In this document: positions 55,998 to 64,000 of the stretch, piece after piece | How the letters are laid out: every line of letters starts with the position of its first letter | How positions within the stretch are numbered: position 1 is the stretch's first letter | DNA from: Streptomyces mutomycini | GTDB lineage: Bacteria; Actinomycetota; Actinomycetes; Streptomycetales; Streptomycetaceae | Reading direction: 5' to 3' | Length of the DNA: 64,000 nt | Assembly (NCBI RefSeq): GCF_001700505.1 | Contig: NZ_MAPV01000114.1 | Coordinates: 1-64,000, forward strand | Notes under the pieces: model-generated | Told to the model about the DNA's origin: nothing | The model's input: only the letters and a program-made list of their open reading frames with translations | Databases searched by the model: none | Program-made: the position numbers and the translations under genes

Positions 55998-56912
55998 GTG
56001 GGCCCCGTGCCCCGGACCAGCTCACCTCCCCGCCGTAGCCGCATCCTCCGTGTAGCGGCCGCCTTCCTCGTGCTCGTGGCAGTGGCCGGCTATATGGCCG
56101 TCCAGTACCTCTCCGGCTACGAAGGTGCGCCCCGGTGCACCGTGGGCGCGGCCGGAGAGGGTGAGGGCCGCACGTACGAGATGACCCCCGACCAGGCCGC
56201 CAACGCCGCCACCGTCTCCGCCGTGGGCACCACGCGCGGGCTGCCGGAACGCGCGGTGACGATCGCGCTGGCGACCGCGCTGCAGGAGTCCGCGCTGCGC
56301 AACATCGACCACGGCGACCGGGACTCGCTCGGGCTCTTCCAGCAGCGCCCCTCGCAGGGCTGGGGGACGCCCGAGCAGATCATGGACCCCGTCTACTCGT
56401 CCGGGGAGTTCTACGAGCACCTCGCCGAGGTGCCGGGCTATTCGAGGCTGCCGCTGACGGTCGCCGCCCAGCGGGTGCAGAAGAGCGGGTTCCCGCAGGC
56501 GTACGCGAAGCACGAGCCGGATGCCGCGCTGCTGGCCGCCGCGCTGACCGGACGCGCCCCCGCCTCGCTGACCTGCTCGCTGCCGGCGGCGTCCGCCGGG
56601 GCCCCCGGGGACGCGACGGAGGTGCGGTCGGATCTGGTGCGCGCCTTCGGGAAGGACGTCCTGCCTTCCGCCGGCTCGGCGGGTGCCTCCTCGGCGAGCA
56701 CGGTGTCGGTGCCCGCGCGGGCCGACGGCGACGCCGCGTCCCGGCGCGGCTGGGAACTCGCCCACTGGGCGGTGGCGCGGGCGGGCACCCTGCGGATCGA
56801 GGAGGTCTCGTACGCGGGCCGGGTGTGGACCGCCGACACGGGGTGGCGGACGGAACGCGCGGAACACGGGAAACCGCTCACCACGACGGTCCGAATGCGG
56901 CTCGCTCAGTAG
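55998..56912 (+). CDS. Lytic-transglycosylase-like secreted or membrane protein
   Basis: A 304-residue protein with one N-terminal transmembrane helix (AAFLVLVAVAGYMAVQYL). Residues ~90-150 have a goose-type lysozyme-like core: ALQESALRNIDHGDRDSLGLFQQRPSQGWG, where the Glu would be catalytic. Similar streptomycete proteins are sometimes labelled 'heavy metal transporter', which this sequence does not support. Start GTG 55998 or GTG 56007; no ribosome binding site is visible, so a leaderless transcript is possible. Wall remodelling is an inference. Confidence 0.7.
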   Translation: MGPVPRTSSPPRRSRILRVAAAFLVLVAVAGYMAVQYLSGYEGAPRCTVGAAGEGEGRTYEMTPDQAANAATVSAVGTTRGLPERAVTIALATALQESALRNIDHGDRDSLGLFQQRPSQGWGTPEQIMDPVYSSGEFYEHLAEVPGYSRLPLTVAAQRVQKSGFPQAYAKHEPDAALLAAALTGRAPASLTCSLPAASAGAPGDATEVRSDLVRAFGKDVLPSAGSAGASSASTVSVPARADGDAASRRGWELAHWAVARAGTLRIEEVSYAGRVWTADTGWRTERAEHGKPLTTTVRMRLAQ

Positions 56913-57220
56913 TACGGTCCGTCATCCGTACGGGGTGTCCGGAGTTTCCCGGACACCCCCGCTCCCGGCACGACCCCCGGCGCCTGCGGAATGGGTGGAT
57001 TCCCTTGCCGCCACAAGGAAGTGACGGCTCATCAGCAAGGTGCCGAATGTGTCGTCCGCCCGGGTTCCTCCGTTGCGGATTATCTGACGCATTACCCAGT
57101 CTTTGCCCGGGTGCCCCGCAACCTTCCCCGCCCCCGGACCGGTTGTTCAGTGCGTCCGATCACCGGACAGGCGGATTCCACATCCGCCGCGAAACCGCAG
57201 ACGCCTGTCGAAGGAGCATC
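56913..57220 (+). other. Intergenic region before the small secreted protein
   Basis: A 308-bp gap. It begins with a terminator-like hairpin (56932-56959). The rest is less GC-rich near 57015-57110 (CGGATTATCTGACGCATTACC), where the promoter of the following gene is likely, but no firm -35/-10 pair was fixed. No other gene is supported. Confidence 0.5.
56932..56959 (+). terminator. Terminator after the lytic-transglycosylase-like gene
   Basis: An 11-bp perfect stem (GGGGTGTCCGG/CCGGACACCCC) with a six-base AGTTTC loop. Confidence 0.8.
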
Positions 57221-57598
57221 ATGTCCCTCCCCCTGACCCGCAGGATCGCCCGTGCCGCGCTGCTGATCGCCGCGGGTGCGGCCCCCGTGGTCGGTGCGGC
57301 CGGCGCCGCGGGCGCCGCGGGGCTCCCGCAGACCCCCTCGCTCGGCGGCCTCACCTCGCTCGACGGTGCCGGAGTCAGCAGCTCGCTCGACTCGGCCGCC
57401 AAGCAGGGCTCCGGGGTGGCGAACGAGACCGGCGGCAAGGTGGTCGGCACGACCCTTCCCGCCGCGGGCGAGACCCTCGGGAAGGCCGGCACCGTGGCGG
57501 ACGGTGAGCTGACGGAGGACACACTCCCGGCCGAGAGCCTGCCCACCAAGGACCTGAAGACCGGCAACCTGCCCACCAAGGGCCTGCCGATCGGCTGA
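57221..57598 (+). CDS. Small secreted Ala/Gly-rich protein
   Basis: A 125-residue protein with a clear signal peptide (RRIARAALLIAAGAAPVVGA, cleavage near residue 27). The mature region is Gly, Ala, Ser and Thr rich with no cysteine and ends in a short repeat (SLPTKDLKTGNLPTKGLP). ATG 57221 has AAGGAG 6 nt upstream. No family was recognised; it may be a small surface or wall-associated protein. The strong terminator downstream shows it is transcribed as a single unit. Confidence 0.75.
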   Translation: MSLPLTRRIARAALLIAAGAAPVVGAAGAAGAAGLPQTPSLGGLTSLDGAGVSSSLDSAAKQGSGVANETGGKVVGTTLPAAGETLGKAGTVADGELTEDTLPAESLPTKDLKTGNLPTKGLPIG

Positions 57599-57614
57599 TC
57601 CGCCGGATCGCGAG

Positions 57615-57662
57615 AACGCGTGGGGGCCTCAGGAGTGCGTACTCCCGAGGCCCCCACGCGTT
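57615..57662. terminator. Bidirectional terminator between the small secreted gene and dapC
   Basis: A 16-bp perfect outer stem (AACGCGTGGGGGCCTC and complement) encloses a smaller GGAGT/ACTCC stem. It lies between convergent genes. Confidence 0.88.
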
Positions 57663-57672
57663 GCGCCGGGCT

Positions 57673-58776
57673 TCAGGACAGCCGCTTGACCGCCGCGTCC
57701 ACGCGCTCGTCCGAAGCGGTCAGCGCGACCCGCACGAAGCGGTCCCCGGCCGGTCCGTAGAAGTCCCCCGGCGCTACGAGGATGCCGAGCTCCGCGAGGT
57801 GCGCCACAGTCTCCCAGCACGGCTCGTCGCGCGTCGCCCAGAGGTAGAGGCTCGCCTCGCTGTGCTCGATCCGGAAGCCGTGGGCCTCCAGCGCCGCCCG
57901 CAGCACCGTGCGCCGCCGCGCGTAGCGCGCACGCTGCTCCGCCACATGCGTGTCGTCGCCGAGCGCGGCGACCGTCGCCGCCTGGACCGGGGCCGGCGTC
58001 ATCATCCCGCCGTGCTTGCGGATCTGGAGCAGCTCGCCGAGTACGGCCGCGTCACCCACGACGAAGGCCGCGCGGTAGCCGGCGAGGTTGGAGCGCTTCG
58101 AGAGCGAGTGGACGGCGACGATCCCCTCGTACGTACCGCCGCAGACGTCCTCGTGGAGCACGGAGACGGGCTCGGCCTCCCAGCCGAGCTCCAGGTAGCA
58201 CTCGTCGCTGAAGACCAGCACGCCGTGCTCGCGCGCCCAGGCCACGATCCGGGTCAGCTCGTCCTTCGGCAGGACGCGGCCCGTCGGGTTGGACGGGGAG
58301 TTGAGCCAGAGCAGCTTCAGGCCCTCCGGGTCCAGCTCCGTCGGGTCGTCGTAGACGACGGGCTCGGCACCGCAGAGCCGCGCGCCGACCTCGTACGTCG
58401 GGTAGGCGAGCCGCGGGTAGGCGACCTTGTCGCCCGCGCCGAGACCCAGCTGCGTGGGCAGCCAGGCGACCAGTTCCTTGGAGCCGACGACCGGCAGCAC
58501 GTTCTCGTGCCGGACACCCACCGCGCCGAGCCTGCGCTCCGCCCAGCCGGTCAGGGCGTCACGCAGCGCCTCGGTGCCCCACACCGTCGGATAGCCGGGG
58601 CTGTCCGCTGCGGCGACCAGCGCCTGCTGGACCAGCTCGGGCACCGGGTCGACGGGCGTGCCGACCGACAGGTCCACCATGCCGTCCGGATGGCCCGCGG
58701 CCGTCGCCTTGCAGGGCGCGAGCTTGTCCCAGGGGAAGACCGGAAGACGGGAGGAGACGGGAACTGCTGCGGACAC
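57673..58776 (-). CDS. dapC: Succinyl-diaminopimelate transaminase
   Basis: A 367-residue class I aminotransferase making N-succinyl-diaminopimelate for lysine and wall synthesis. The PLP lysine lies in HSLSKRSNLAGYR; NSPSNPTGRVLP and SDECYLELGW are family motifs. The opening LPVFPWDKLAPCK and ATAAGHPDGMVDLSVGTP is typical of actinobacterial DapC downstream of ferredoxin. Start GTG 58776 is chosen over a longer frame that overlaps fdxA. fdxA lies 100 bp upstream on the same strand, as in Rv1177-Rv1178. Confidence 0.9.
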   Translation of the reverse strand: MSAAVPVSSRLPVFPWDKLAPCKATAAGHPDGMVDLSVGTPVDPVPELVQQALVAAADSPGYPTVWGTEALRDALTGWAERRLGAVGVRHENVLPVVGSKELVAWLPTQLGLGAGDKVAYPRLAYPTYEVGARLCGAEPVVYDDPTELDPEGLKLLWLNSPSNPTGRVLPKDELTRIVAWAREHGVLVFSDECYLELGWEAEPVSVLHEDVCGGTYEGIVAVHSLSKRSNLAGYRAAFVVGDAAVLGELLQIRKHGGMMTPAPVQAATVAALGDDTHVAEQRARYARRRTVLRAALEAHGFRIEHSEASLYLWATRDEPCWETVAHLAELGILVAPGDFYGPAGDRFVRVALTASDERVDAAVKRLS

Positions 58777-58876
58777 GGAACTCTGCTTTCTCGTACGGGG
58801 GCGTGTCGCCCCGGGAAACACCTCGGTCCCGCACGGTGACGAGCCGTACGGGACCGGGCGGCGCTCGTGCGGCCGC

Positions 58877-59197
58877 TTAACCGTTCTGCGGCGGCAGCGC
58901 GGCGATGAACGCGTGGTCGCGCTCGATGAGACCCAGCTTGGAGGCGCCACCCGGGGAACCGAGGTCGTCGAAGAACTCGACGTTGGCCTTGTAGTAGTCC
59001 TTCCACTCCTCGGGGGTGTCGTCCTCGTAGAAGATGGCCTCGACCGGGCAGACCGGCTCACAGGCACCACAGTCGACGCACTCGTCCGGATGGATGTACA
59101 AGGACCGGGAGCCCTCGTAGATGCAGTCGACGGGGCACTCTTCGATGCAGGCCTTGTCCTTCACGTCGACACAAGGCTGCGCGATGACGTAGGTCAC
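58877..59197 (-). CDS. fdxA: Seven-iron ferredoxin
   Basis: A 106-residue FdxA-type ferredoxin with cysteines at 9 (QPC), 17, 21 and 25 (ACIEECPVDC) and in CVDCGACEPVC, enough for one 3Fe-4S and one 4Fe-4S cluster. The C-terminal helical extension (EEWKDYYKANVEFF...) is typical of actinobacterial FdxA. Start GTG 59197. It carries electrons to redox partners, none of which is encoded nearby. Confidence 0.95.
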   Translation of the reverse strand: MTYVIAQPCVDVKDKACIEECPVDCIYEGSRSLYIHPDECVDCGACEPVCPVEAIFYEDDTPEEWKDYYKANVEFFDDLGSPGGASKLGLIERDHAFIAALPPQNG

Positions 59198-59314
59198 GCT
59201 GTCGTTCCTCCTCGGTAGGGCGTTGGCTCTCGCGCGGGAGCGCGGCGTCGTCGATGCCCGCCCCTAGTATCTCCGTTCCGGGGCACGATCCGTACAGGAG
59301 GGGCAGACAGAGCT

Positions 59315-60349
59315 GTGGAATTCACCATGAGCGGACGGCTCGAAGTGCGCTTGACCCCCGCTGACGTGGGTAAACGCGTATCCGTGCGACGCATCCTCGG
59401 CGCTCCTGGCGAGGGCGCACAGTTCACCGACACGGTCGGTGTTCTCACATCGTGGGACAACGGCGTGCTCTCCGTCACGACGAAGAACGGCGAAGGCGTC
59501 CGCATCGCGGAATCCTCGCTCGTCGCGGGCAAGGAGGTGCCGCCCGCCCCCGCGCGCCGCCGTGGCCCCGCCGCGTCCTTCGGTGAACTCGCCCTGGTCA
59601 CCGCACGCGCCTGGCAGCCCGTGGAGAGCGAACTCCTGGGCGAGTGGCGGCTGCGCGCGGCCGCCGGATTCACCCGCCGCGCCAACTCCGTGCTGCCGCT
59701 CGGCGATCCGGGTCCTACCCTCGGCGAGGCGCTCGGTCACGTCAAGCGCTGGTACGCGGAACGGGGCCTGCCCGCCCGCGTCCAGACGGCCACGGGCGCC
59801 GAGGGCACGCAGGAGCGGCTCTGCGCGGGCCTGGAGGAGCACGGGTGGCGGCGCGAGGTGACGGCCGAGGTGCGGATCGCGGCACTGGCACCGGTCGGCG
59901 ACCTGGACCCGGACATCTCAGCCGTACGGACGGGAAGGGAGATGGACGATGCCTGGCTCTCCCGGTACCAGCGCTTCGAGACCCCGGGCCCCCATGTGCT
60001 CGAGGTGCTGGGCAGCGGCCCTTCGGTGTGGTTCGCCTCCGTGCCGGGCGACGGCCCGGCCGAGCCCCCGGCCGCGATCGGGCGCTGCGTCGTCGACGGC
60101 CGCTGGGCGGGCTTCATGGCCGTCGAGGTCGGCCCGGAGTACCGGCGCCGCGGCCTCGCCACGGCGGTGATGACGGCGCTGGCCCGCAGGGCGCTGGACG
60201 AAGGCGCCTCGGCCGCGTGGCTCCAGATGGAGACGGACAATGAAGGTGCCCGTGCGCTGTACGACGGCATGGGCTTCACCACCCACCACCGCTACCACCA
60301 CTTCCGTCCGGGTGGCGGGGCCGGCAGCAGGGATGCGGGTAGCGCATGA
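59315..60349 (+). CDS. GNAT-family N-acetyltransferase with N-terminal domain
   Basis: A 344-residue protein. Residues 1-75 look like a small beta-barrel domain (RLTPADVGKRVSVRRI, VLTSWDNGVLSVTTK). The C-terminal GNAT domain (from about 245) contains the acetyl-CoA loop VGPEYRRRGLATAVMTAL and the tail NEGARALYDGMGF. It is likely an acetyltransferase acting on small molecules or proteins. Start GTG 59315, with AGGAGG 12 nt upstream; ATG 59327 is possible. It overlaps the SirB1-like gene as ATGA. Confidence 0.82.
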   Translation: MEFTMSGRLEVRLTPADVGKRVSVRRILGAPGEGAQFTDTVGVLTSWDNGVLSVTTKNGEGVRIAESSLVAGKEVPPAPARRRGPAASFGELALVTARAWQPVESELLGEWRLRAAAGFTRRANSVLPLGDPGPTLGEALGHVKRWYAERGLPARVQTATGAEGTQERLCAGLEEHGWRREVTAEVRIAALAPVGDLDPDISAVRTGREMDDAWLSRYQRFETPGPHVLEVLGSGPSVWFASVPGDGPAEPPAAIGRCVVDGRWAGFMAVEVGPEYRRRGLATAVMTALARRALDEGASAAWLQMETDNEGARALYDGMGFTTHHRYHHFRPGGGAGSRDAGSA

Positions 60350-61197
60350 GCGTCGAGGATCGCGGCAGGGCTGAGCGACGGCAGCGGTTCGCCGAGGAGG
60401 CGCGCGCCGAGCGGCCGGACCTCGCCCTGCTCTGCCTTCTGCTGGGCGCGGAGGCCGGCCCGCCGTCGCCCGGGGACGCGGATCCGTACGGTGTCGACGC
60501 GGCGCAGATCGAGCTGGACCGGCTGGCCGGCCTCCTGCCGTACGGAGCCCGCGGGGCCCGCGCGTGGGCGTCCGCGCTCGCCGAGCTGCTTGGTGAGCGC
60601 TGCGGTTTCTCGGGTTCGTCCCAGGACTACCAGCGGCTGGACTCCTCGGTGCTCCAGCAGGTGCTGCGGCGTCGCAGGGGGCTGCCCATCCTGCTTTCCG
60701 TGGTCTGGATCGAGGTCGCACGGAGGGCAGGGGCACCCGTGTACGGGGTGGCTCTGCCGGGCCACTACGTGGTCGGGTTCGGCGACCCGGCCGAGCGGGT
60801 GCTGGCCGACCCCTTCGCCGGTGGCGCCCCGCTGAGCCCCGAGGACGCCGAACTGATGGTGACGGGGGCGACCGGAGCGCCGCCCGAGACCTCGGTGCCG
60901 GTGCCCGCCAGGCCGCTGGAGACGGTACTGCGGACCCTGAACAACGTCCGGGCGTGGGCGGCGGCGCGCCCCGAGCGTACGGACGTGGCGCTGTGGGCGC
61001 TCGAGCTCTCCCTGCTGCTGCCCTCGCACCCGGCCAGGCTCCGTTACGAGCGGGCCCAGCTCCTCGTGCAGCGCGGGGAGTTCCTGCGCGGGGCTGCGGA
61101 GATGGACGAGTACGCCGAGATCGTCGACAGCTTCGAGCCGACGGCCGCCGAGGCCATCCGCCACCGCGCCCAGGCCGCCAGGGCGCTGCTGAACTGA
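60346..61197 (+). CDS. SirB1/transglutaminase-like family protein
   Basis: A 283-residue protein of the SirB1 N-terminal transglutaminase-like family. RRRRGLPILLSVVWIEVARRAG and GVALPGHYVVGF are its hallmark; a catalytic cysteine is not clear in the usual place. The C-terminal ~70 residues look like tetratricopeptide-type helices (LWALELSLLLPSHPARLRYERAQLL). ATG 60346 overlaps the upstream stop, so the two are coupled. Role unknown. Confidence 0.8.
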   Translation: MSVEDRGRAERRQRFAEEARAERPDLALLCLLLGAEAGPPSPGDADPYGVDAAQIELDRLAGLLPYGARGARAWASALAELLGERCGFSGSSQDYQRLDSSVLQQVLRRRRGLPILLSVVWIEVARRAGAPVYGVALPGHYVVGFGDPAERVLADPFAGGAPLSPEDAELMVTGATGAPPETSVPVPARPLETVLRTLNNVRAWAAARPERTDVALWALELSLLLPSHPARLRYERAQLLVQRGEFLRGAAEMDEYAEIVDSFEPTAAEAIRHRAQAARALLN

Positions 61198-61389
61198 CGC
61201 CCGGCCGGCCCTCGCCGGTTCGCACGGGAAACGGGGAACGGGGACAGGGACGCGGGCCGGGGTCGGCCGAACGGTCACCCTGTGAACCCACCCGCGGCGC
61301 GATCTGACAACAAACCGTCCCGATTGCCGCGCCCCCGACGCCATTTGTTGCCCGCAGGGCAATCGGCCGAGGCTCTTCACGCACACCTC
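61198..61389 (+). other. Intergenic region upstream of the beta-helix glycanase gene
   Basis: No gene. It holds a small inverted repeat TTGCCC-GCA-GGGCAA at 61348-61362, about 27 nt upstream of the -35 box, which could be a second regulatory site. The promoter and operator follow. Confidence 0.4.
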
Positions 61390-61419
61390 TTGACGTGTCC
61401 AGGACGACAGCGGTTACAT
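61390..61419 (+). promoter_or_regulatory. Promoter of the secreted beta-helix protein gene
   Basis: TTGACG (61390-61395), an 18-nt spacer and TTACAT (61414-61419) form a strong sigma-70-type promoter. Transcription should start near 61426, leaving a leader of about 75 nt. Confidence 0.65.
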
Positions 61420-61428
61420 CGGCACCAC

Positions 61429-61444
61429 GAGAGAGCGCTCTCTC
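61429..61444 (+). promoter_or_regulatory. Perfect 16-bp palindrome, LacI/CebR-like operator
   Basis: GAGAGAGCGCTCTCTC is a perfect palindrome with the central GAGCGCTC found in operators of the LacI-family regulator CebR (TGGGAGCGCTCCCA, from memory). It lies just downstream of the predicted transcription start, where a repressor would block elongation or initiation. Confidence 0.6.
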
Positions 61445-61500
61445 TCGCCACTCTCAAGGTTCCGTCGTGCACCCGTACCACGACCCAGGAGACGTCATCC

Positions 61501-63285
61501 ATGCACGTTCCCCCCACGCATCACGCACCCCACACCCCCCGGCACCGCAGGTCCAAGGCGCTCGGATTCGCCGCGCTCGCCGTTTCGCTGCTCATGGCCT
61601 TCCCCACAGCCCAGTCGGCGTTCGGCGAAGAGACCGAGGCGGTCCCCGGCGGGGGTGACCTCGGCCCCAACGTGCTGGTCTTCGACCCCTCGACCCCGGA
61701 CATCCAGGGCAAGGTCGACGAGATCTTCAAGAAGCAGGAGTCCGCGCAGTTCGGCAGCGACCGCTACGCGCTGATGTTCAAACCCGGCACGTACGACGAC
61801 ATCAACGCCCAGATCGGCTTCTACACCTCCATCGCCGGACTCGGCCTCAAGCCCGACGACACCACCTTCAACGGCGATGTCACCGTCGACGCCGGCTGGT
61901 TCAACGGCAACGCCACCCAGAACTTCTGGCGCTCGGCCGAGAACCTCGCCCTCAACCCCGTCAACGGCACCAACCGCTGGGCCGTCTCCCAGGCCGCCCC
62001 CTTCCGCCGCATGCACGTCAAGGGCGGCCTCAACCTCGCACCCGACGGCTACGGCTGGGCCAGCGGCGGCTACATCGCCGACAGCAAGATCGACGGCCAG
62101 GTCGGCCCCTACTCCCAGCAGCAGTGGTACACCCGCGACAGCACCATCGGCGGCTGGGGCAACGGCGTCTGGAACATGGCCTTCTCCGGCGTCGAGGGCG
62201 CCCCCGCCCAGAGCTTCCCGGAACCGCCCTACACCACCCTGGACACCACCCCGGTCTCCCGCGAGAAGCCCTTCCTCCACCTCGACGGCAACGACTACAA
62301 GGTCTTCGTCCCCGCCAAGCGCACCAACGCACGCGGCGTCTCATGGAACGGCACCCCCCAGGGCGAGTCCATCCCCCTCGACCAGTTCTACGTGGTCAAG
62401 CCCGGCGCAACCGCGCAGACCATCAACGCCGCCGTGGACCAGGGCCTGCACCTGCTGTTCACCCCGGGCGTCTACCACGTGGACGAGCCCATCGAGATCA
62501 ACCGTGCGGACACCGTCGCGCTGGGCCTCGGCCTCGCCACGATCATCCCGGACAACGGCGTGACCGCGATCAAGGTCGGCGACGTCGACGGCGTCAAGCT
62601 CGCCGGACTCCTCGTCGACGCCGGTACGCAGAACTCCTCGGTGCTCGTCCAGGTGGGCCCCGAAGGCGCGTCGGCCGACCACTCGGCCAACCCGACCAGC
62701 CTCCAGGACGTGTTCGTCCGGGTCGGCGGCGCGGGAGCCGGCAAGGCGACCACCGCCATGGTGGTCAACAGCGACGACACGATCATCGACCACACCTGGC
62801 TCTGGCGCGCCGACCACGGCGACGGGGTCGGCTGGGAGACCAACCGGTCCGACTACGGGCTCCGGGTGAACGGTGACGACGTCCTGGCCACCGGCCTGTT
62901 CGTCGAGCACTTCAACAAGTACGACGTCCAGTGGTCCGGCGAGAACGGCAGAACGATCTTCTTCCAGAACGAGAAGGCGTACGACGCACCCAACCAGGCC
63001 GCCATCCAGAACGGCGACATCAAAGGCTACGCCGCCTACAAGGTCGACGACTCCGTCACCACCCACGAGGGCTGGGGCATGGGCAGCTACTGCTACTTCA
63101 ACGTCGACCCGACCATCCGCCAGCAGCACGGCTTCCAGGCCCCGGTGAAGCCCGGAGTGAAGTTCCACGACCTGCTCGTCGTCTCCCTCGGCGGCCAGGG
63201 ACAGTACGACCACGTCATCAACAACACCGGATCACCGACCTCCGGTACGGACACCGTCCCGTCCCAGGTCATCTCCTTCCCGTAG
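61501..63285 (+). CDS. Secreted right-handed beta-helix protein, GH55/pectate-lyase-like
   Basis: A 594-residue secreted protein. The basic N-terminus and hydrophobic stretch (ALGFAALAVSLLMAFPTAQSAFG) are a signal peptide. The mature part repeats short beta-helix turns and contains YALMFKPGTYDDINAQIGFYTSIAGLG and the Asn/Trp-rich GNATQNFWRSAENLAL, patterns seen in GH55-type exo-beta-1,3-glucanases. Some database entries call this family 'adenylyl cyclase', which the sequence does not support. ATG 61501 has GGAG 9 nt upstream. A promoter and LacI-type operator suggest sugar-controlled expression. The exact substrate is not established. Confidence 0.75.
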   Translation: MHVPPTHHAPHTPRHRRSKALGFAALAVSLLMAFPTAQSAFGEETEAVPGGGDLGPNVLVFDPSTPDIQGKVDEIFKKQESAQFGSDRYALMFKPGTYDDINAQIGFYTSIAGLGLKPDDTTFNGDVTVDAGWFNGNATQNFWRSAENLALNPVNGTNRWAVSQAAPFRRMHVKGGLNLAPDGYGWASGGYIADSKIDGQVGPYSQQQWYTRDSTIGGWGNGVWNMAFSGVEGAPAQSFPEPPYTTLDTTPVSREKPFLHLDGNDYKVFVPAKRTNARGVSWNGTPQGESIPLDQFYVVKPGATAQTINAAVDQGLHLLFTPGVYHVDEPIEINRADTVALGLGLATIIPDNGVTAIKVGDVDGVKLAGLLVDAGTQNSSVLVQVGPEGASADHSANPTSLQDVFVRVGGAGAGKATTAMVVNSDDTIIDHTWLWRADHGDGVGWETNRSDYGLRVNGDDVLATGLFVEHFNKYDVQWSGENGRTIFFQNEKAYDAPNQAAIQNGDIKGYAAYKVDDSVTTHEGWGMGSYCYFNVDPTIRQQHGFQAPVKPGVKFHDLLVVSLGGQGQYDHVINNTGSPTSGTDTVPSQVISFP

Positions 63286-63291
63286 CACCGG

Positions 63292-63333
63292 CGGCACGGG
63301 GCCCGGTCACGCTCGTGGCCGGGCCCCGTGCCG
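63292..63333 (+). terminator. Terminator after the beta-helix protein gene
   Basis: A 19-bp stem (CGGCACGGGGCCCGGTCAC with its complement, one G-T pair) and a short CTC loop. It may also act on the convergent gene to the right. Confidence 0.85.
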
Positions 63334-63419
63334 CGCGGACCGCGCGAGCGGTCCCGTAACGCCGCCGCCCCCGCCCGGAGATCCGGACAGGGGCGGCCGT
63401 GCGACGGTGGTGGGGCCGG

Positions 63420-64000
63420 TCAGCCCTCGCCGTTCAGGTTGATCGAGACGGTGCGCTCGGCGGGGGTCCTGCCGAGCAGCGCGCCCTGCATGGCCTGGGC
63501 CACGTCGGTCGAACTGACCTGGTGCTTCTGCCCGTCGCCCTTCGTGATCATGACGCCGTCGAAGACACCGTCGAGCAGGGTGTCGATCGCTTCCCTGTCG
63601 TAGACCGCGACCAGCTTGCCGTCGACCGGCTTCATGGACAGGATCTGCGGCAGGGACCTCGCGGGGCCGAAGTCGATCTGCTTGGGCCCGGCCTTGATGG
63701 TGATCAGCCCGGACATCGCCGGCTCGGCGAACTCCTTCATCGCCCGGTCCAGTTCGGCCTTGGTGACGGTGGGCTCGGTGGACGCCACGGGCAGTTCCAC
63801 GACCGCCGGCTCACCGGTCTGGACCTGCGCCCGGTAGGCGTCGCGTACGGAGATCAACGACCGGTTGACGTCCAGCGCCTTACCCGCCTTGCCTGGTACG
63901 GCCACGGCCTTGTTCGGCTCGAACTTGATCGTGCCGTCGTTGGCGGAGCCGGAGACGCCCGCCAGGTCGGAGAGGGCGACTCCGAGCTTCTCCTCGTCGA
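63420..64000 (-). CDS. PG_binding_4/VanW-type protein, 5' end cut by the right edge
   Basis: Only the last ~193 residues are in the window, reading ...VAVPGKAGKALDVNRSLISVRDAY..., then VTEPTVTKAELDRAMKEFAEP-type and ITIKAGPKQIDFGP segments, ending INLNGEG. This matches the putative peptidoglycan-binding PF12229 repeats that often precede VanW or L,D-transpeptidase domains. The frame continues past the window edge, so the start is not visible. It probably lies outside the membrane. It is convergent with the beta-helix gene. Confidence 0.65.
   Translation of the reverse strand, partial: DEEKLGVALSDLAGVSGSANDGTIKFEPNKAVAVPGKAGKALDVNRSLISVRDAYRAQVQTGEPAVVELPVASTEPTVTKAELDRAMKEFAEPAMSGLITIKAGPKQIDFGPARSLPQILSMKPVDGKLVAVYDREAIDTLLDGVFDGVMITKGDGQKHQVSSTDVAQAMQGALLGRTPAERTVSINLNGEG

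Noticed and set aside
61501-63285. Adenylyl cyclase
   Set aside because: The label used for similar proteins does not fit: the product is secreted and beta-helical, without cyclase motifs.
1-64000. tRNA, rRNA, IS elements, prophage or CRISPR arrays
   Set aside because: No cloverleaf, transposase, integrase, phage structural gene or regularly spaced repeat was seen anywhere in the window.

Overview
The window is about 64 kb of high-GC DNA (roughly 72% by eye) with dense genes, frequent GTG starts, strong GGAGG-type ribosome binding sites and many actinobacterium-only families (DUF3107, DUF3117, DUF3152). It is chromosomal DNA of a Streptomyces-like actinomycete. There are no rRNA or tRNA genes, insertion sequences, phage genes or CRISPR arrays. 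Most genes match, from memory, two conserved actinobacterial blocks that lie apart in Mycobacterium tuberculosis: one around Rv3201c-Rv3211 and one around Rv1177-Rv1232c.

Layout. 1-6911 (minus): adnB (cut by the left edge) and adnA, the double-strand-break resection helicase-nucleases, plus an alkyltransferase-like DNA repair protein. 7128-13149 (plus): a large membrane protein joining a degenerate kinase domain to a lipid-flippase-like domain, then two tandem tripeptidyl-aminopeptidase lipoproteins. 13225-14403 (minus): moeZ. 14488-19436 (minus): a four-gene cluster with a PelF-like glycosyltransferase, an eight-segment membrane protein, a sugar-nucleotide SDR and a spherulin-4-type glycan hydrolase. 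This is the best candidate here for an undescribed system. 19620-24989 (minus): an oligopeptide ABC transporter operon preceded by a leaderless 31-codon leader ORF. 25374-33811: DUF3152 protease-like protein, hydrolases, a TetR regulator, DUF3107, a ferritin-like protein and an RNA helicase that appears to start at CTG. 33863-38341: NYN nuclease, a 50-residue peptide gene, MarC, PHP phosphatase, a zinc-ribbon protein and a SUFU-like protein.

38342-44388: magnesium-related genes (corA with a short upstream ORF, a channel-less MgtE-N/CBS protein, a DUF1003 protein) and mrp. 44467-50725: the envelope-stress operon sigma/anti-sigma/htrA/tatB, with an ECF-type promoter in front of the sigma gene that overlaps the promoter of a divergent leaderless methyltransferase gene; DUF3117 follows. 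51040-59197: enoyl-CoA hydratase, tag, a DivIVA-like protein, folP2, a LOG protein, dapE, a lytic-transglycosylase-like protein, a small secreted protein, dapC and fdxA. 59315-64000: an acetyltransferase and SirB1-type pair, a secreted beta-helix glycanase-like protein behind a strong promoter with a perfect 16-bp palindrome just downstream, and the end of a PG_binding_4/VanW-type protein cut by the right edge.

How the genes work together. adnAB and the alkyltransferase-like gene serve DNA repair. dapE and dapC are two lysine/diaminopimelate steps. The sigma/anti-sigma/htrA/tatB operon couples envelope stress sensing to protein quality control and Tat export. corA and the MgtE-N/CBS protein suggest magnesium handling. 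Most annotations rest on recognised motifs and remembered family features; no database search was possible.
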